From Gymnopilus junonius (taxonomy: Eukaryota > Basidiomycota > Agaricomycetes > Agaricales > Galerinaceae), in the NCBI GenBank assembly GCA_015501075.1, contig JADNYJ010000002.1:744001-808000 (forward strand): a stretch of 64,000 nt of DNA, written 5' to 3'. The translations under genes and the position numbers were made by a program. Below, piece by piece: positions 20,070 through 32,450 of the stretch. How positions within the stretch are numbered: position 1 is the stretch's first letter; each line of letters starts with the position of its first letter. The notes under the pieces are model-generated. The model worked only from the letters and a program-made list of their open reading frames with translations. It searched no databases and had not been told where the DNA came from.

Positions 20070-22040
20070 ATGAATCCGACCGGCCACCACATGATGAATG
20101 GTTTTCACAACAATGGAGGCGCGTCAACGAGTTCAAACAGCTTCCATGATTTGCTTCCGCAACACACCAGCCATCCCTTTTTTAACACCGATCACCAGCA
20201 GCATCCACATCCCTCCCAGTCCATGCACAACCGCCATCCCCACAATGACTGGCAAGATCATGCCATGCAAATGAACACTCCCCATATCAATTCCTCGTCC
20301 ATGAGTGGCCCTCCCCCTAATCCCGTTCATTCCCAGCTACAACCTCCGTTCAATCAGGGTCCTTGGGGCAGCCAAATGAACCCTCAGCAGTCCTTTTTCA
20401 ACATGCCCCCCGGTCCTATGAACGCCGCGTTCAATATGTCTTTTCTGCCCCAACAAATCATACAAGAGGCATATTCCATGTCTATCCCTGTCGAGGGTTC
20501 AGATGAGCCTATTCTTCTCACAAAACTCCTCCAAGCTGCAAGACAAAAGGAGAGCTACAAAGACGCTCTGAATAGTTTGCATGGGGTACTTCTCAGTCCT
20601 TCACGGCACCATTCATTCATCTTCACTAATATCAATAATACAGAGAAATGGCCATTCTGCAAGTCTTTGGAAGGATTATTACCTGGATAACAAAGATCGC
20701 CTCGACGCGTGGATTGCAATGTGCCTGCAGAAGGAGAGAGAGACAGGTCGTTCATCAGGTGCTGGGTCTCAGCGTTCTGTGCCACCAGATATAGATCGTG
20801 TCAAATCGTCATTACCGACTATAAAAAAGCCATCTCCCGCGTCATTTAAACGCGAATCATCGCCTCACTCCTTGCCTTCTCGTGTTTCTATTTCAGCCCC
20901 GGCCGTCAAACGTCCGCAGAAGAAGTCCACTCCTCAGTCTGCGCATTCGACACCCCCTCTACCGAAAGATGCTTCTCAAGGTAGTCGCAGAAGTACCATA
21001 AACAGTCTTACTGCTCCTTCACCGGTTTATGGTGAACGTTTACCTGCACCCAATGCTGAGATCAAGATACCTGATCCGCCCTCGCGTTCACCCAGTCCAC
21101 CCACAAATATTATACCTCATCGAGGTCGGGGAAACAAGTACACAAAAGAAGACCGGGATTTTTTCATTAGATTCATTGGTTGGCGCTTGAAGCAAGATCC
21201 TTCTCTTACAAGATTAGATCTATGTAATCTACTGGCTGAGAAGGTGGGTCGCTGTCTATAATGCATAAGGGTCTCCTGACTCAATTCATTTTGTAGGCTC
21301 CCCATCATACTGCTCAATCATGGGCCTCACATTGGTCGAATAACCACGACGTGCCTGACAAGATTCTGGCCGCAGCCAGAGGTGAAGAATATGATTCCAG
21401 CAGTGAATCTTCTTCTACCAAACAAGAGGCGTCCTCCCGACCACGGCCAAAGTACAAGGACCCTACTACAACGGAGGAATCGGATGGCTCAGAATCAGAT
21501 GATGAGAAAGACGGCAGAGACGAATCAGTGGACGAAGAGGATGATAAGCCGATTCGCATCTATTCGGAAAAAGAGATGGGGCAGAAAGGTGATCCATTTA
21601 CTGACGCCGATTTGTATATAACCGCCAAGCATATTGCCGCCTTCCCGAGCTGGCATACTGCGACGCAGAAGGGGCGCTGGGAATCTTACAGTCAAAAGGT
21701 ACATACTTAGCCATCTAAATTTGTAGTGCGTCGCCACTAAAAACATGCCTTTCAGTTCCCTCAAAGATCAGCAAAAGCTTGGGCAGAGTACTACCGTCGG
21801 AATGAACAATGTATGTCAAGTTTCTAACAATGTTCTAGTTACTAATCTTGCTACTCATGGATAGCATTATTGAAGCTTGCGAAGAGAATGCAGAAAGCAG
21901 AATCGAAGACATCACTTGCTTCGACTTCTTCAATAAAGACACAGTGTGCTCGACCAACACGAACCCCGCCGAAGATGAAACGCAAGCTTGACCATGACTC
22001 GAGTGAAGAGTCCGCCGTTAAGCGTGGAAGAGCAGCCTAG
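20070..22040 (+). CDS. RAP1-type Myb-domain protein with three Myb-like modules
   Basis: Start at ATG 20070 (MNPTGHHMMNGFHNNGG). The first ~130 residues are low-complexity (His, Pro, Asn, Gln, Met). Three similar helix segments follow. Module 1 ends HSASLWKDYYLDNKDRLDAW. Module 2 is the clearest RAP1-Myb domain: KYTKEDRDFFIRFIGWRLKQ, then HHTAQSWASHWSNNHDVPDK. Module 3 is FTDADLYITAKHIAAF / WHTATQKGRWESYSQ, then SAKAWAEYYRRNEQ. A Ser/Pro/Arg-rich linker lies between modules 1 and 2 and an acidic linker (DEEDDKPIRIYSEKEM) between 2 and 3. The protein ends in a basic tail. Introns lie near 20586-20638, 21244-21297, 21699-21755 and 21811-21863. RAP1-Myb domains occur in telomere-associated and transcriptional proteins, so a nuclear DNA- or protein-binding role is inferred. 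Confidence 0.82.
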
Positions 22041-22325
22041 TGGATACTACTCGATCTGATATTAGATCATTTTATTTACACTCTTTCGCGCCTTGGATTG
22101 CTTGCGAACTGGGCTCCTTTAATGTGATAATAGTAGTGTTACTAGTAATTTGGTATATTCAATAAGACGACACGAAGACAGGGGCTCACACCGTCGATTA
22201 GAGTTAGTGTCGCGTTCACGTGCTGTGTAGTTAGGAGATCGATAAAGGTGGACAACGCAACCACGTTCTCTCTATCAATCTCATCCAACCAACTCCTTCA
22301 GCGCCACATACTTACATAGGCAATC

Positions 22326-23980
22326 ATGGATGAGGAATACGATGTGGGCGCCCAGCGAAACATATATTTCATTCTCTAACCCCTCTTTGCAGGTCATCGT
22401 GCTTGGTACTGGCCTTACTGAGTGTATCCTCTCAGGCTTGCTCTCTGTCGAGGGAAAGAAGGTCCTCCACATGGATAGAAATGACTACTATGGTGGTGAT
22501 AGCGCTAGTCTTAATCTGACCCAGGTGACGCCTGACCCAACTACTTCCTGAATGTCGCTTACAGAACTAACATCTCCAACAGCTGTACCGTCAATTCCGT
22601 CCGGACCAGGCGGCTCCTGCAGAACTTGGTCGCGACCGTGACTATGCAGTCGACCTCGTTCCCAAGTTCATCATCGCTTCCGGGGAGCTCACCAAGATCT
22701 TGGTCCACACCGATGTCACTCGCTATCTTGAATTCAAACAGATCGCCGGCAGCTTTGTCTACCGTGATGGCAAAATCTCCAAGGTTCCCAGCACAGAGAT
22801 GGAGGCTGTAAAGAGCCCCTTAATGGGCCTTTTTGAAAAGAGACGGGCGAAGAAGTTCTTCGAGTTCCTACAAGGGTGGAGAGATGACGATCCTGCTACT
22901 CATCAAGGTGGAGTTTGGTCCATACTTCCTCCACCTGTCCACTAATATATTTGATTTTTCCAAGGTCTTAATCTCGACAACGATAGTATGAAGACTGTAT
23001 ATGAGAAGTTCGGGCTTGAGCCTGGCACCCAAGATTTCATCGGCCACGCCATGGCCCTCTATCTGGACGACGAGTAGGTTGCTTTTCGGAACAAATGTAT
23101 TCTAATATTGATCCAATCGACGTGCAGCTATATCACGAAACCTGCGCGTCCGACTTACGACCGTATCATTCTCTATACCTCGTCAATGGCCCGTTATGGC
23201 AAGTCGCCGTACATCTACCCTCTATATGGACTTGGAGAGCTTCCTCAGTCGTTTGCCCGATTGAGTGCAATTTATGGTGGTACATATATGTTGGACAAGT
23301 CCATTGATAAGATTGTCACGAATTCTGATGGCAAGTTTGTCGGAGTGACAAGCGGTGGCGAAACCGTAAAGGCCAAACAGGTGATTGGCGATCCCAGCTA
23401 CTTCTCTGGATCAGACGATGGCAAAGTTCGAGTGCTGGAAGAGGGCAAGGTTGTCAGAGCTATATGCCTCTTGAAGCATCCTATCCCAGGCACAGATGAT
23501 TCAGACAGCTGCCAAATCATCATCCCACAAAATCAAGTGAATAGGCGAAATGGTAGGACATATTCTTGATCTATCAATTTTAAACTGACTCGCTTTAGAT
23601 ATTTACGTTGCCATGGTCTCTTCTACACACAACGTCTGTGCCAAGGACATCTACGTTGCGATTGTCAGCACCATTGTCGAGACAGACAAACCTGAGTTAG
23701 AAATCAGACCAGGTCTTGCTCTTCTGGGTCCCATATATGACAAGTAAGCCACATTATCATTAGCTTGCCCATGCCACTCAATGTGCTTGTTAGGTTCGTC
23801 TCCATCACTCCTATATATACTCCTACCAGTTCTGGCAAAGAGGATAACGTCTTCATCACTCGCTCATACGATGCTACTTCACATTTCGAGACCGTTGTAG
23901 AGGATGTGCAGGACGTCTGGAAGCGTGTCACTGGCACAGATCTCGTACTCAAGAAGCGAGAAGTGGAAGTGCAAGAATAA
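22326..23980 (+). CDS. GDI1: Rab GDP-dissociation inhibitor
   Basis: GDI extracts GDP-bound prenylated Rab GTPases from membranes and recycles them. The first exon (MDEEYD) is followed by [19 protein letters not shown] and [15 protein letters not shown], the N-terminal signature. [77 protein letters not shown] and [17 protein letters not shown] follow: the Rab-binding platform and conserved regions. The C-terminal exon ends [12 protein letters not shown] at 23978-23980. Length and order match the family throughout. A CACGTG box (22217-22222) lies about 105 bp upstream of the start. Confidence 0.95.
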
Positions 23981-24142
23981 ATCATGTGGCGGCATACCTC
24001 ATTTCAACCTTACCTCCATAATGGCTAAACAAGTAAAGTGTATTTTGAGCAACGGATTATTCCTCAATAGGGACAATATAAATAAATCTTTTCATGCGGA
24101 TTACATTCTATAACTGAAAGTGCAAGAACACTGTCTGAAATA

Positions 24143-27100
24143 TCAGAAAAAGGCATTCATGTCGAATTCAGGTACTTGAACGTCATGCTTCGCAGACTTC
24201 ATCAGTTGGCCGAGGCCTTCCTGACGTGCACGGAAGTCGCTTTCTTCCTGAATGGTCTCAATTGGGTGGGTCTTGATATCAGACTCATTGGCTGGAGAGG
24301 CTCTTCGAGTTGGAGGAAAAGAAGGAATATCCATGTCGATGAGAATGGACGACCTCCGGCGTAAAGCAGACTCCATAGGAAATACTGGCCGGGAGGGGGC
24401 CGCAGTTAAAAGTGCCTCGTTTTCGAATTTCCTTTCCTGAATTATTGTAGATGGTGTCGCAAATGACCAAGAACTGACAAGGTCTAGAGCTAAGACATGA
24501 CACCCTATAGCGCAAATTGGCACATTGACGAAAAATAACATTCAAAGCACCCACCCATTCTGCAGAATACACGAGCCATCTGCAGCACAAACTTGAATTC
24601 GGCCCGGCCAGAAATTTCACTCGTCCCCTTTACGGCTTGCAACGTTTTCGATCGCAGTTGTGCAAAGAGTAATGCTAGGCCAGGGTCGTCATAATGGGGC
24701 TCTCCTATTCCGCTTACTTTCACATCGAAAGCCGCAGCGATATCCTGTAAAGGTGTCTGAAGGTGGCTTAGAAAATCTCTGGATGGTAGTCCAGCCCAGT
24801 AGATTTGCTTACCAAAAGTACCCGAACCGCTAGATCTCGCCTGTGTAATAACCAAAATGCCCAACTGCCTAGCCATCTATTCCCATTCTCAAACGCCGTG
24901 GGAAGGACGGTATTCATCAGAATTTCGGTCAAGACTGGGCCTTCGTTGCTCCGCTCAACTATTCGGGCAAGAGCTACAGCAAGTTGAAAGTCGCCTAATT
25001 GTTTTATACAGACATTCACAGCATCTTTTAACGAGCCTCCGAGCAAGAAAAAGGCAGCTGCGTATTCTTCCGCAAATATCAGTTCTCTCACACATAGAAC
25101 AGCGACAGATAACCTTACCGAAACGTTGCTTGCCCAACAATGCAAATGCGTTCTTCAGCGCCGCTGTTCGCCATCGATGTTGACTGAAATCGTTGCCAAG
25201 GAACTTCAGCATCGCCGCTTGCTCCTTGTGCCAAGCTGCCTGTCTCCATAAACCATGCACCAGCTTGTGCTTCCCAAGAGCAAAATAAAACAGAGAGCAT
25301 GCTGTAGGATCGCGATTTTCACCAGCCATGTATTCATTTCTGGCAATGACCTCTAACTGGGATTTCTGGATTCAGAAGCCAATCAAATAAGAATCAACGC
25401 ATACAAATTTCGAGACAAAGGCGCACCAATGTCTCCCAAGACTTGAACCAAAGTGCTACTCCAAGTGCTCTAGCATCCGACCATGTCATTTTCCCGTTGC
25501 AAGCGGCAGTTGATACCTCCAGTAGCAGCTCCTGACTTTCACTGTGGAAGGCCCAAATCATATCGCGGTAGCGGAGACGTTCTCGACGTCCTGACTGCTT
25601 TGGGATGGCTCCATTTACCTGGGCAGCGTCTGGTCCCGAGGCACGAATATTGATGATGTAGAAAGATCTCATAGAGATTAAATATCGCAGCCCGTTAGAA
25701 TCAAGAGCACGGCGTTGCTCCTCAATCTGGAGTATCCTATAGTCAATTTTTATATGTATAAGAAGAAGCGATAAAACCTCTAAAGTTGTCTGTATCAGTA
25801 TGATCAAGTGAGATTGTTCGTTCTTAGTGAGATTCGGCAGCTGGTGGGTTTCCAAAACTTTTATCAAGCGAGCAATGACCGGTCGAGTGAACTCGATAGC
25901 CTTGTTACTGCTGGGAAAATCAAGTCAGAATATACAGGGGCTGAGCTTATATTCTTACTCGTCATTTGGGGTCGCAGAACCATTAAAAAGAAATTTGTAC
26001 TGCTGTTTGTTATTTGGCTAGCAGGCTGTAAGCGTTACGGTGCTGAAGTGTTCTCGAATGGTTACTTACGCTTTTTGAGGACTGATACCTACCCAGGAAT
26101 CGCTCAACAGGTTGACGTGGTGGTAGAACACGTTGGGTACTCGCTTGTTTATCTAAGAGGAAACGTGCAAGATTGACGATAGTTTCTTTGACAATCTCAA
26201 TTTTGTCTTTGAATTAAGTCTCTTAAGATGAAGACAAAGCCAGAAAGACGACTAACTTACCCCAGATCAAACACTGCAGGAGCATTTGAGGATGATAATC
26301 ATCAAGTGGCCCGTTTAAACGGGCAACAAGTTCGAAAAGTGTTTCCTCGCTGGGGTGTTCATCTTGAGCCGGTGGAGGTTCACTGAATAAATACATTTGT
26401 TGGCCAGCTGCGATTAAAAATGACCCGTAAGTTAACCAAATTGAGTCACTGATAGGATAGGGAGTGAAACTTTGAATATCGTCAGCATATGTAGGTTTGT
26501 CCAGAGAGAGATCAGAAGAGCCTCGAACCTTGTAATATCTATTGTCCTACACAGCCCCCATCCAGGATCTTCTGCAAAGTAAGTCATGCGTTGTTGACAC
26601 AGGATATCGACGCGATGTTCGTATCCTACAGCCAGAATTGACTGCATATCCGGCGTAGAGCTCCAGTCCAAGTCGAGAATGAATTCGCTGGAATTACATC
26701 AGTGTGGAATTTGTATTCTGAAAAATATTTACTACCTAGATTCTCCTCGATACTCCAGCCCAGAGGCAAATTCTGATTCTAGCGAATCCCAGATAGTCAA
26801 TTCATCCCCGTTCGGACCGCCGACGACTATAAATTGATGAATTGCTAGGAGTATGGAAGAAACAAGATATGAAACTATACTTACTCATTGCAGTCTTTTT
26901 AGCTGAACTACATCGAACTTTCCGAAATCCAGTACGCCCGGTTCGCACTTTGCGCGTCAATCTCCAACCATTTGTCTCAGGAACCCAGAAGACAATCTCT
27001 CCATTTTCAGAAATGCTGATAAGAACATCACGGTCTGTCCAGCTACCAGTATGTCCCCAGGCCATGGGGTCCACAGGTAAAATGAATCTTGGTGTGTATG

Positions 27101-29092
27101 GTAGTGGAAGCCTCTGCTGGTTGAGTACAGCCATGCTTGGCAAATCTGTGACTTGTATCTGGACGACCATGAAGTCGGCGGTCACACCGAGTATAAATTC
27201 GTAGTCAATAGGAGATGGTATAGTGAATAATGATTCAAGGTCTGGTATTGAAACGGTCTGAGGAGGAGAGGAATGTAATGTGAGGATCCCGGTGTTCTTT
27301 GAATAAGTGCTGAACTGCCGACCTTGTGGACATGAATCAGTAAGGCGATTGAAAATCTAGTAAACACTTACCATGATCCAAGACTACGACAAAATCTGCT
27401 TGGTCCCAAAACGCTGCTCGTACCAACTTGGTACCTCTTCTATGAATTTGCCACACATCTCCGCCACGAAGGCGAAGTGCCGCAACTCCTTTTCCTTCCG
27501 GTGTTCGAATGAATCTAATGATTTCAGATTCTTCTTCTCGTATACGTTCAAGGCGCTGAGAATTGACTTGAAGACCATGAGAACGAGCATCGAAGAACGC
27601 TAAAGGAGAGAGATCCATCGATATAAGTGGGGGTGATGTTACGAGAGTAAGAAGATTGTCATTGGGGTTTGGCAAAAGGTAAAGGTAGGAAGGAGGACGA
27701 GAAAATATTGAAGGCTGAGACTGCTGCAGAGTAAAGTACTGCAGTAGAGTTGGAGGTCTGCGATCGACATTCTAATGTAAAACTCAGTGATGTTCAGAGA
27801 TCACTGAAGAAAAGAAAATGCGGTCTTACGGTCACAGCTGTTACGACGATAGAGCCATCGGACAATATTCTCATGAACAAATCCCAACCGTCATCCTTGA
27901 TTTCTTTAATCCTTTTATTGCGACCTTCATCTACTTGATCTGGATTATTCAAAATGCTGTTGATGGCATTTTCTACAGTCTTGCGATCAAGCCAGAAAAC
28001 GGAGGACTCTGGGGATTGCAGCTGGCTGACAACGGAGAAAGGCAGAGATGCGTAGATGTCCAGGGAGGCATGAAGCTGTAGGTGGTCTGGAGCGTCCAGA
28101 ACAGGGGAAAATATGCGTAGAGTAGCATCGGAAGTGACAGAATAAAGGATGAGGTCGTCACTACACTTGAATGTTGAAAAGGGTCTAGTCAGGAGACGGT
28201 AATGTTAAACGGACCGGCTTGAAGCTTGAGATCGTCTCCAAGAAAGCTTTATAACAGGACGAGGATGAGGGATCAATTGGGTTTGTCGACCTGATGTTGT
28301 CGAATATAACCTGATTGCGTTATCTTTCTGGTTTGAAAGCAACATTAGAGAGGTCAAGAAAATTTATAATGGCGCACCTTTGACACAGCAGCAATATACA
28401 TTAGAGAGGGCGCAAAGTTTAGGATAACGGGGGTCGGCGTGCTGGGGGATCTGTCAGAATCGTTAATATTGACAGCGAAGTGTCTGACCTAGAAGTCCAC
28501 TTTTTTGACCAAGTAGGTAGATCATTTTCGAGAACTAAGTGTATATCGATAACTCCTTTCCACAACCAACGGCAAGCAGACCTAAAAAGATTGAAAAAAC
28601 GCGTTGGGTTGAGCAGCAGCTGGCGTACCAGCTTTATTGTCTAGGGTGGTGATATCATGATCCTCAGGAAGTATCAGGGTAGAATGTATACGCCAGGTGC
28701 CCTGCTTGATATCAGAAAAGGACCAAGCAGCCACTCTGGATTTCATTGCAGCGACAATCTAGCGAGAAACATTGGTGTCTGTATTTACATTTGCAGCAGC
28801 CGAGGAAGCAAACGCACGAGTTTCATGCCTGAATCAACCGAGATACAAGAAACCCTATCCTTTGCGTACATTGTTCCGGGAAATGCTTCCCAGAAGGCCA
28901 GGACGCGAACGAGCACGAGGGAGTGTGCATTGAGGATGATGACGGCATTCGACGAGGGATAAAGCTGCAGAAGATGAGATTGAATGCATTGAGAAAACAT
29001 GAAAGCCGCACCAGAAAGGACTCCTGACCAAGTACGAGATACTGCACACCAGCGGCAGGATAGCCGGTCAGAGTCTGTTGGAGATGCAGCAT
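24143..29092 (-). CDS. RAV1: RAVE complex subunit Rav1 (V-ATPase assembly regulator)
   Basis: Very large gene on the minus strand. Rav1, the fungal counterpart of rabconnectin-3/DMXL, promotes reassembly of V1 with Vo on vacuoles and endosomes. Start at 29092 (MLHLQQTLTGYPAAGVQYL), the usual Rav1 beginning; an in-frame ATG at 29161 would add 23 residues. The N-terminal part is WD-repeat-like (LYPSSNAVIILNAHSLVLVR, GTWRIHSTLILPEDHDI, LLAVGCGKG). The C-terminal helical domain is diagnostic: ENRDPTACSLFYFALGKHKL, VHGLWRQAAWHKEQAAMLKF, AAAFFLLGGSLKDAVNVCIK and HYDDPGLALLFAQLRSKTLQ. It ends in a polar tail EFDMNAFF with TGA at 24143-24145. I did not place every intron between 25.9 and 27.3 kb. Confidence 0.88.
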
Positions 29093-29222
29093 GTCATGGA
29101 GAGACAGATATTTCGATTCAGGTTGGGGGTCAGAGTGCTTAAATACATCACGTGATATCATGTCATTAACCTCGAGGACGGATAAAACTCGCGCAGCTCA
29201 GCCAGGGATTCCTTCCTTCATC
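29093..29222. promoter_or_regulatory. Divergent promoter with palindromic ATCACGTGAT
   Basis: 130 bp between the RAV1 start (-) and the fasciclin gene start (+). The perfect palindrome ATCACGTGAT (CACGTG at 29149-29154) lies near the middle, positioned to serve either gene. Confidence 0.5.
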
Positions 29223-32039
29223 ATGTATTTCGCAGCCTCCCTCCCTCTGGCCCTCCTGGCTGCCACCCTCCCCGTCTTTTCAATACCCTCTCAGCATCCA
29301 TGGTCGTCCCCTTCGCCGTTATCCAGGAACCTCGTCGATGCTCTCAGTGACGATCCAGACTTCTCTTCTCTTCTGGTGCTCCTTCAACGCACAATGCTGA
29401 TCCCCACACTCAATAAACTCAATGGTTGCACCTTATTTGCACCTACGAACGATGCTATCAAAAAATATTCACTGACTAATGCCCTCTGGCGCACTGCACT
29501 CGAGGACAGCGACTTTGTGCCCGATAATGTTCAAGAGGAATTGAGGCAGCAGCTATTATATCACATTTTAAATGAAACCCTTTCTGCACTTCCAACAGAT
29601 GACAATGTGTCTGTACACAAGACATTTCTATATCCCCGAAAACCTCTTGACCCCCCTTCACGCGAACCTCCACCCAGTCCTCCTTGGTTGCCAATTCCAG
29701 GCGGGACTCTTGGCGGCGAATCCCAAAGGCTTCGCCTAGCTGCCCACAAGGAATCCGCCAATGTTGGTGTTGATTTTTTCGGAAAGGGTGGGGCAAAGGT
29801 TGTGAAAGGATTGCAAGACGCTGGAAACGGTATGCTGCTGGGAATTGACCAAGTCTTGGAACCTCCCCCAGATCTAGGTTCGTATTTGAAATGCCTTCAT
29901 ACAATTTAACATCATCGCTCTAACTTCTGCGCAGCCACTGTTGTATCACGGCACTCCTCCATATCTTATTTCCAGAACATAATGAAACCCGATATCTTGA
30001 AACGTTTGAACGTGACATCCGAACTGACCCTCTTCCTCCCTGTCGATGATGCGTGGAAAGAATTAGACCCCATTGAGCGACTCTATCTGGAAAGTGAATT
30101 TTCTTCTGAAGACTTGCATCGTATAGTGGATATGCACGCGGTCGTCGACAACCACGTTACGTGGTCAGAGTCATTTGACCCTGTTATAAATCGTAAGTGG
30201 ATTGCTCTTAACTATACAATAATATTTTCATTATCCTTTGCGCAAAGTAACCACCGTGAAGGGGACGAAGTTGGATATTGTTGTAACTCCCGATGGCACC
30301 AAAGTCAAAGGCGCAAAACTCGTGGAACCCGACATATACGCTTCTAACGGAGTTTTGCATCTAGTGTCTTCACTCCTTCTCACTCCTGACGCTCTCAGGC
30401 TGACACCGGAGAAATACTTATTGGCCCTCAACTGCACCAAATTTGTCTCCCTCCTTCACTCAGTTAACCTTCAGGGTTTTATCAACGATACCGAGACGAA
30501 GTACACTATCCTTGCTCCGAGAGACGATATCATGTCTATTTTTGATGATCCTAAATTCCCGCAACCCGGTTCAGCAGAACTGAAGAACCTGCTACAATAC
30601 CACTTTCTGCCAGGGAAATGGTCTGCGAGCAAATTGAAAAACGGTAGCTTACTCGAGACCGAGCTGCTTGAGCCTGGTCTAAGTGGCGGTCGTCAAGTTC
30701 TCTCTGTTGACGTTCATTCCGATAACAAGAAAAAACCAGCTGTTAGATTTGGCGGTGCTGGCGTTATCGGCGAACCAGGTAAGTGGATTTCACCGGAGAT
30801 CGACGGCTGTTAAAGCTAAGCGTGCGTAATAGTCGACATTCGCAACACCCTTGTATATTTTGTCTCGCATCCTTTGACGCCTCCGCCTGATGCTCTGCAA
30901 GCTGCTTTGCCGTCTTTAGAACTTTCTTCTTTCTTGGCTGCTGTGTTCTCGACATCAAAGGCAGAGATGCTAAGAAGGACCCCCAGTACTTCTCTCTTGA
31001 TTCCCCGCAACGAAGCTTTCAAGCGCTCGGTTTGTTAGTCAGCGAGCATCTCCTGTCTCCGACATCGAAAGACGATCTGGAGAATGTGATTCTTCATCAT
31101 GCTTTGGATTCTGTGCAATACGCAAACCACCTCCTAACCGGTTCTCAACACAGTTTTGCCAGTCTGGAAGGAACAGATATCAAGGTTGACCGCTTGGCAA
31201 ATGGAACCACTTTTGTAAGTTCCAGTGGAGGATGGGCTGGGATGAAAGCCGAATTATACCCTCGTGATCTACTGACGCAGACTGGCGTTATACACGAAAT
31301 CTCGGATATCATGATTCCACGATCAGTTGAACTCACCATTGGAAAGTTGGTGAAAGCTGCCAAAGGTAGCACGATGGCTACTTTAGTCAATAAAGCTGGT
31401 TTCGAATGGATCTTGAATGGAACAGCACCCCCTGAAGGCTCTCGCTGGGCGGATGAAAAGTACGGTGATGTGAGCTGGACTCTACTTTGCCCTCCGGACG
31501 ACGCATTCAAAGAGTACAATTTGACCCAACTGTACTCAGACATCGAAGACCTAGAGGCTATGGTATCTCAGCATCTAATTCCGACACCTCGAGCAGTCAA
31601 AGAACTGTCCGAAGACGACATCCCTCCCCTAAACAATAATCGTCCTCTCGTTCTGGATGGCGCTACTTACTCCACTCTCCGTTCTCCTTCGTCAGCTTAC
31701 GGCGACGTCGTTTTCCAGCAAAATTCGGATACTAAGGAATACGTAGTGGGAATCAAGGGTGCTCGTGGCACTGACGGTGAAGTTGATTCAGCACGGATTC
31801 TAGCTTGGGGGAGGTCTACAACGGGCACGGGCACCGGGGGTGTTGTTCAAATTGATCGCCTTCTCATACCGTATCAGCCATCATGGTGGTATGAGTATGG
31901 TGCGCCTGCCGCCGTAGGATTGTTTGGTGTCATTTGCATATGTGCATTCTTCTACGGAGTGAGGTTGATCTGGAGACGAGATACAACGGAAGCAACCTAC
32001 GAGCCTGTAGGCGGGTTTGGACGCGACGACGATTCATGA
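29223..32039 (+). CDS. Fasciclin (FAS1) repeat protein, type I membrane protein
   Basis: Start at ATG 29223 with a signal peptide (MYFAASLPLALLAATLPVFS). Four FAS1-like regions follow: one starting NLVDALSDDPDFSSLLVLLQ with CTLFAPTNDAIKKYS; a second with TLFLPVDDAWKEL; a third with FVSLLHSVNLQGFI and TILAPRDDIMSIF; and a fourth with LVKAAKGSTMATLVNKAGF and LLCPPDDAFKEYNL. Close to the C-terminus a single membrane helix (AAVGLFGVICICAFFYGVRL) precedes a short charged cytosolic tail ending GRDDDS at 32039. Introns lie near 29876-29935, 30194-30246, 30780-30832 and about 30960-31000 (exact site unclear). FAS1 domains mediate extracellular adhesion; fungal members are cell-surface or vacuolar membrane proteins. 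Many N-glycosylation sequons fit a secreted ectodomain. Confidence 0.9.
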
Positions 32040-32450
32040 GAGCTGCAATACTGTTAAACATAGATTAATCTGGGATGTTATTTAGACAGAAACACTGTAC
32101 ATATAGACCTTGAACGTAGCTAGTAACGTATATAATAATTGTATGAGTCTATATCCTTCTATATCTTGCGTATATACACTGTTGACAGCGGAACGCCGGA
32201 ACAGGAGATTGATCGGCGCTTGTCATGTGAAAATGTATAATTACTTAATACCCGGTCCACAAGCGAAGATGAAGACCGAGTAAAGGCCTTGGCAGTTTGC
32301 TCGCAAAACGATACTCCTTAGGTCATCTTATCTGCCAGTGGGTTTCTTCGCCATTGTAACAATATGGTCGGCCATTTTTCTGCCCCTTCAATATGCATCT
32401 CAATACATCTACCTTTGATCTAGAGTGACGCACCAGCCGCAGACGAGACG
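32040..32450. other. Intergenic region, promoter of carnitine-type carrier
   Basis: 411 bp. The first ~140 bases are AT-rich and probably contain the 3' UTR of the fasciclin gene. The rest should hold the promoter of the carrier gene. No exon, RNA gene or repeat seen. Confidence 0.4.
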
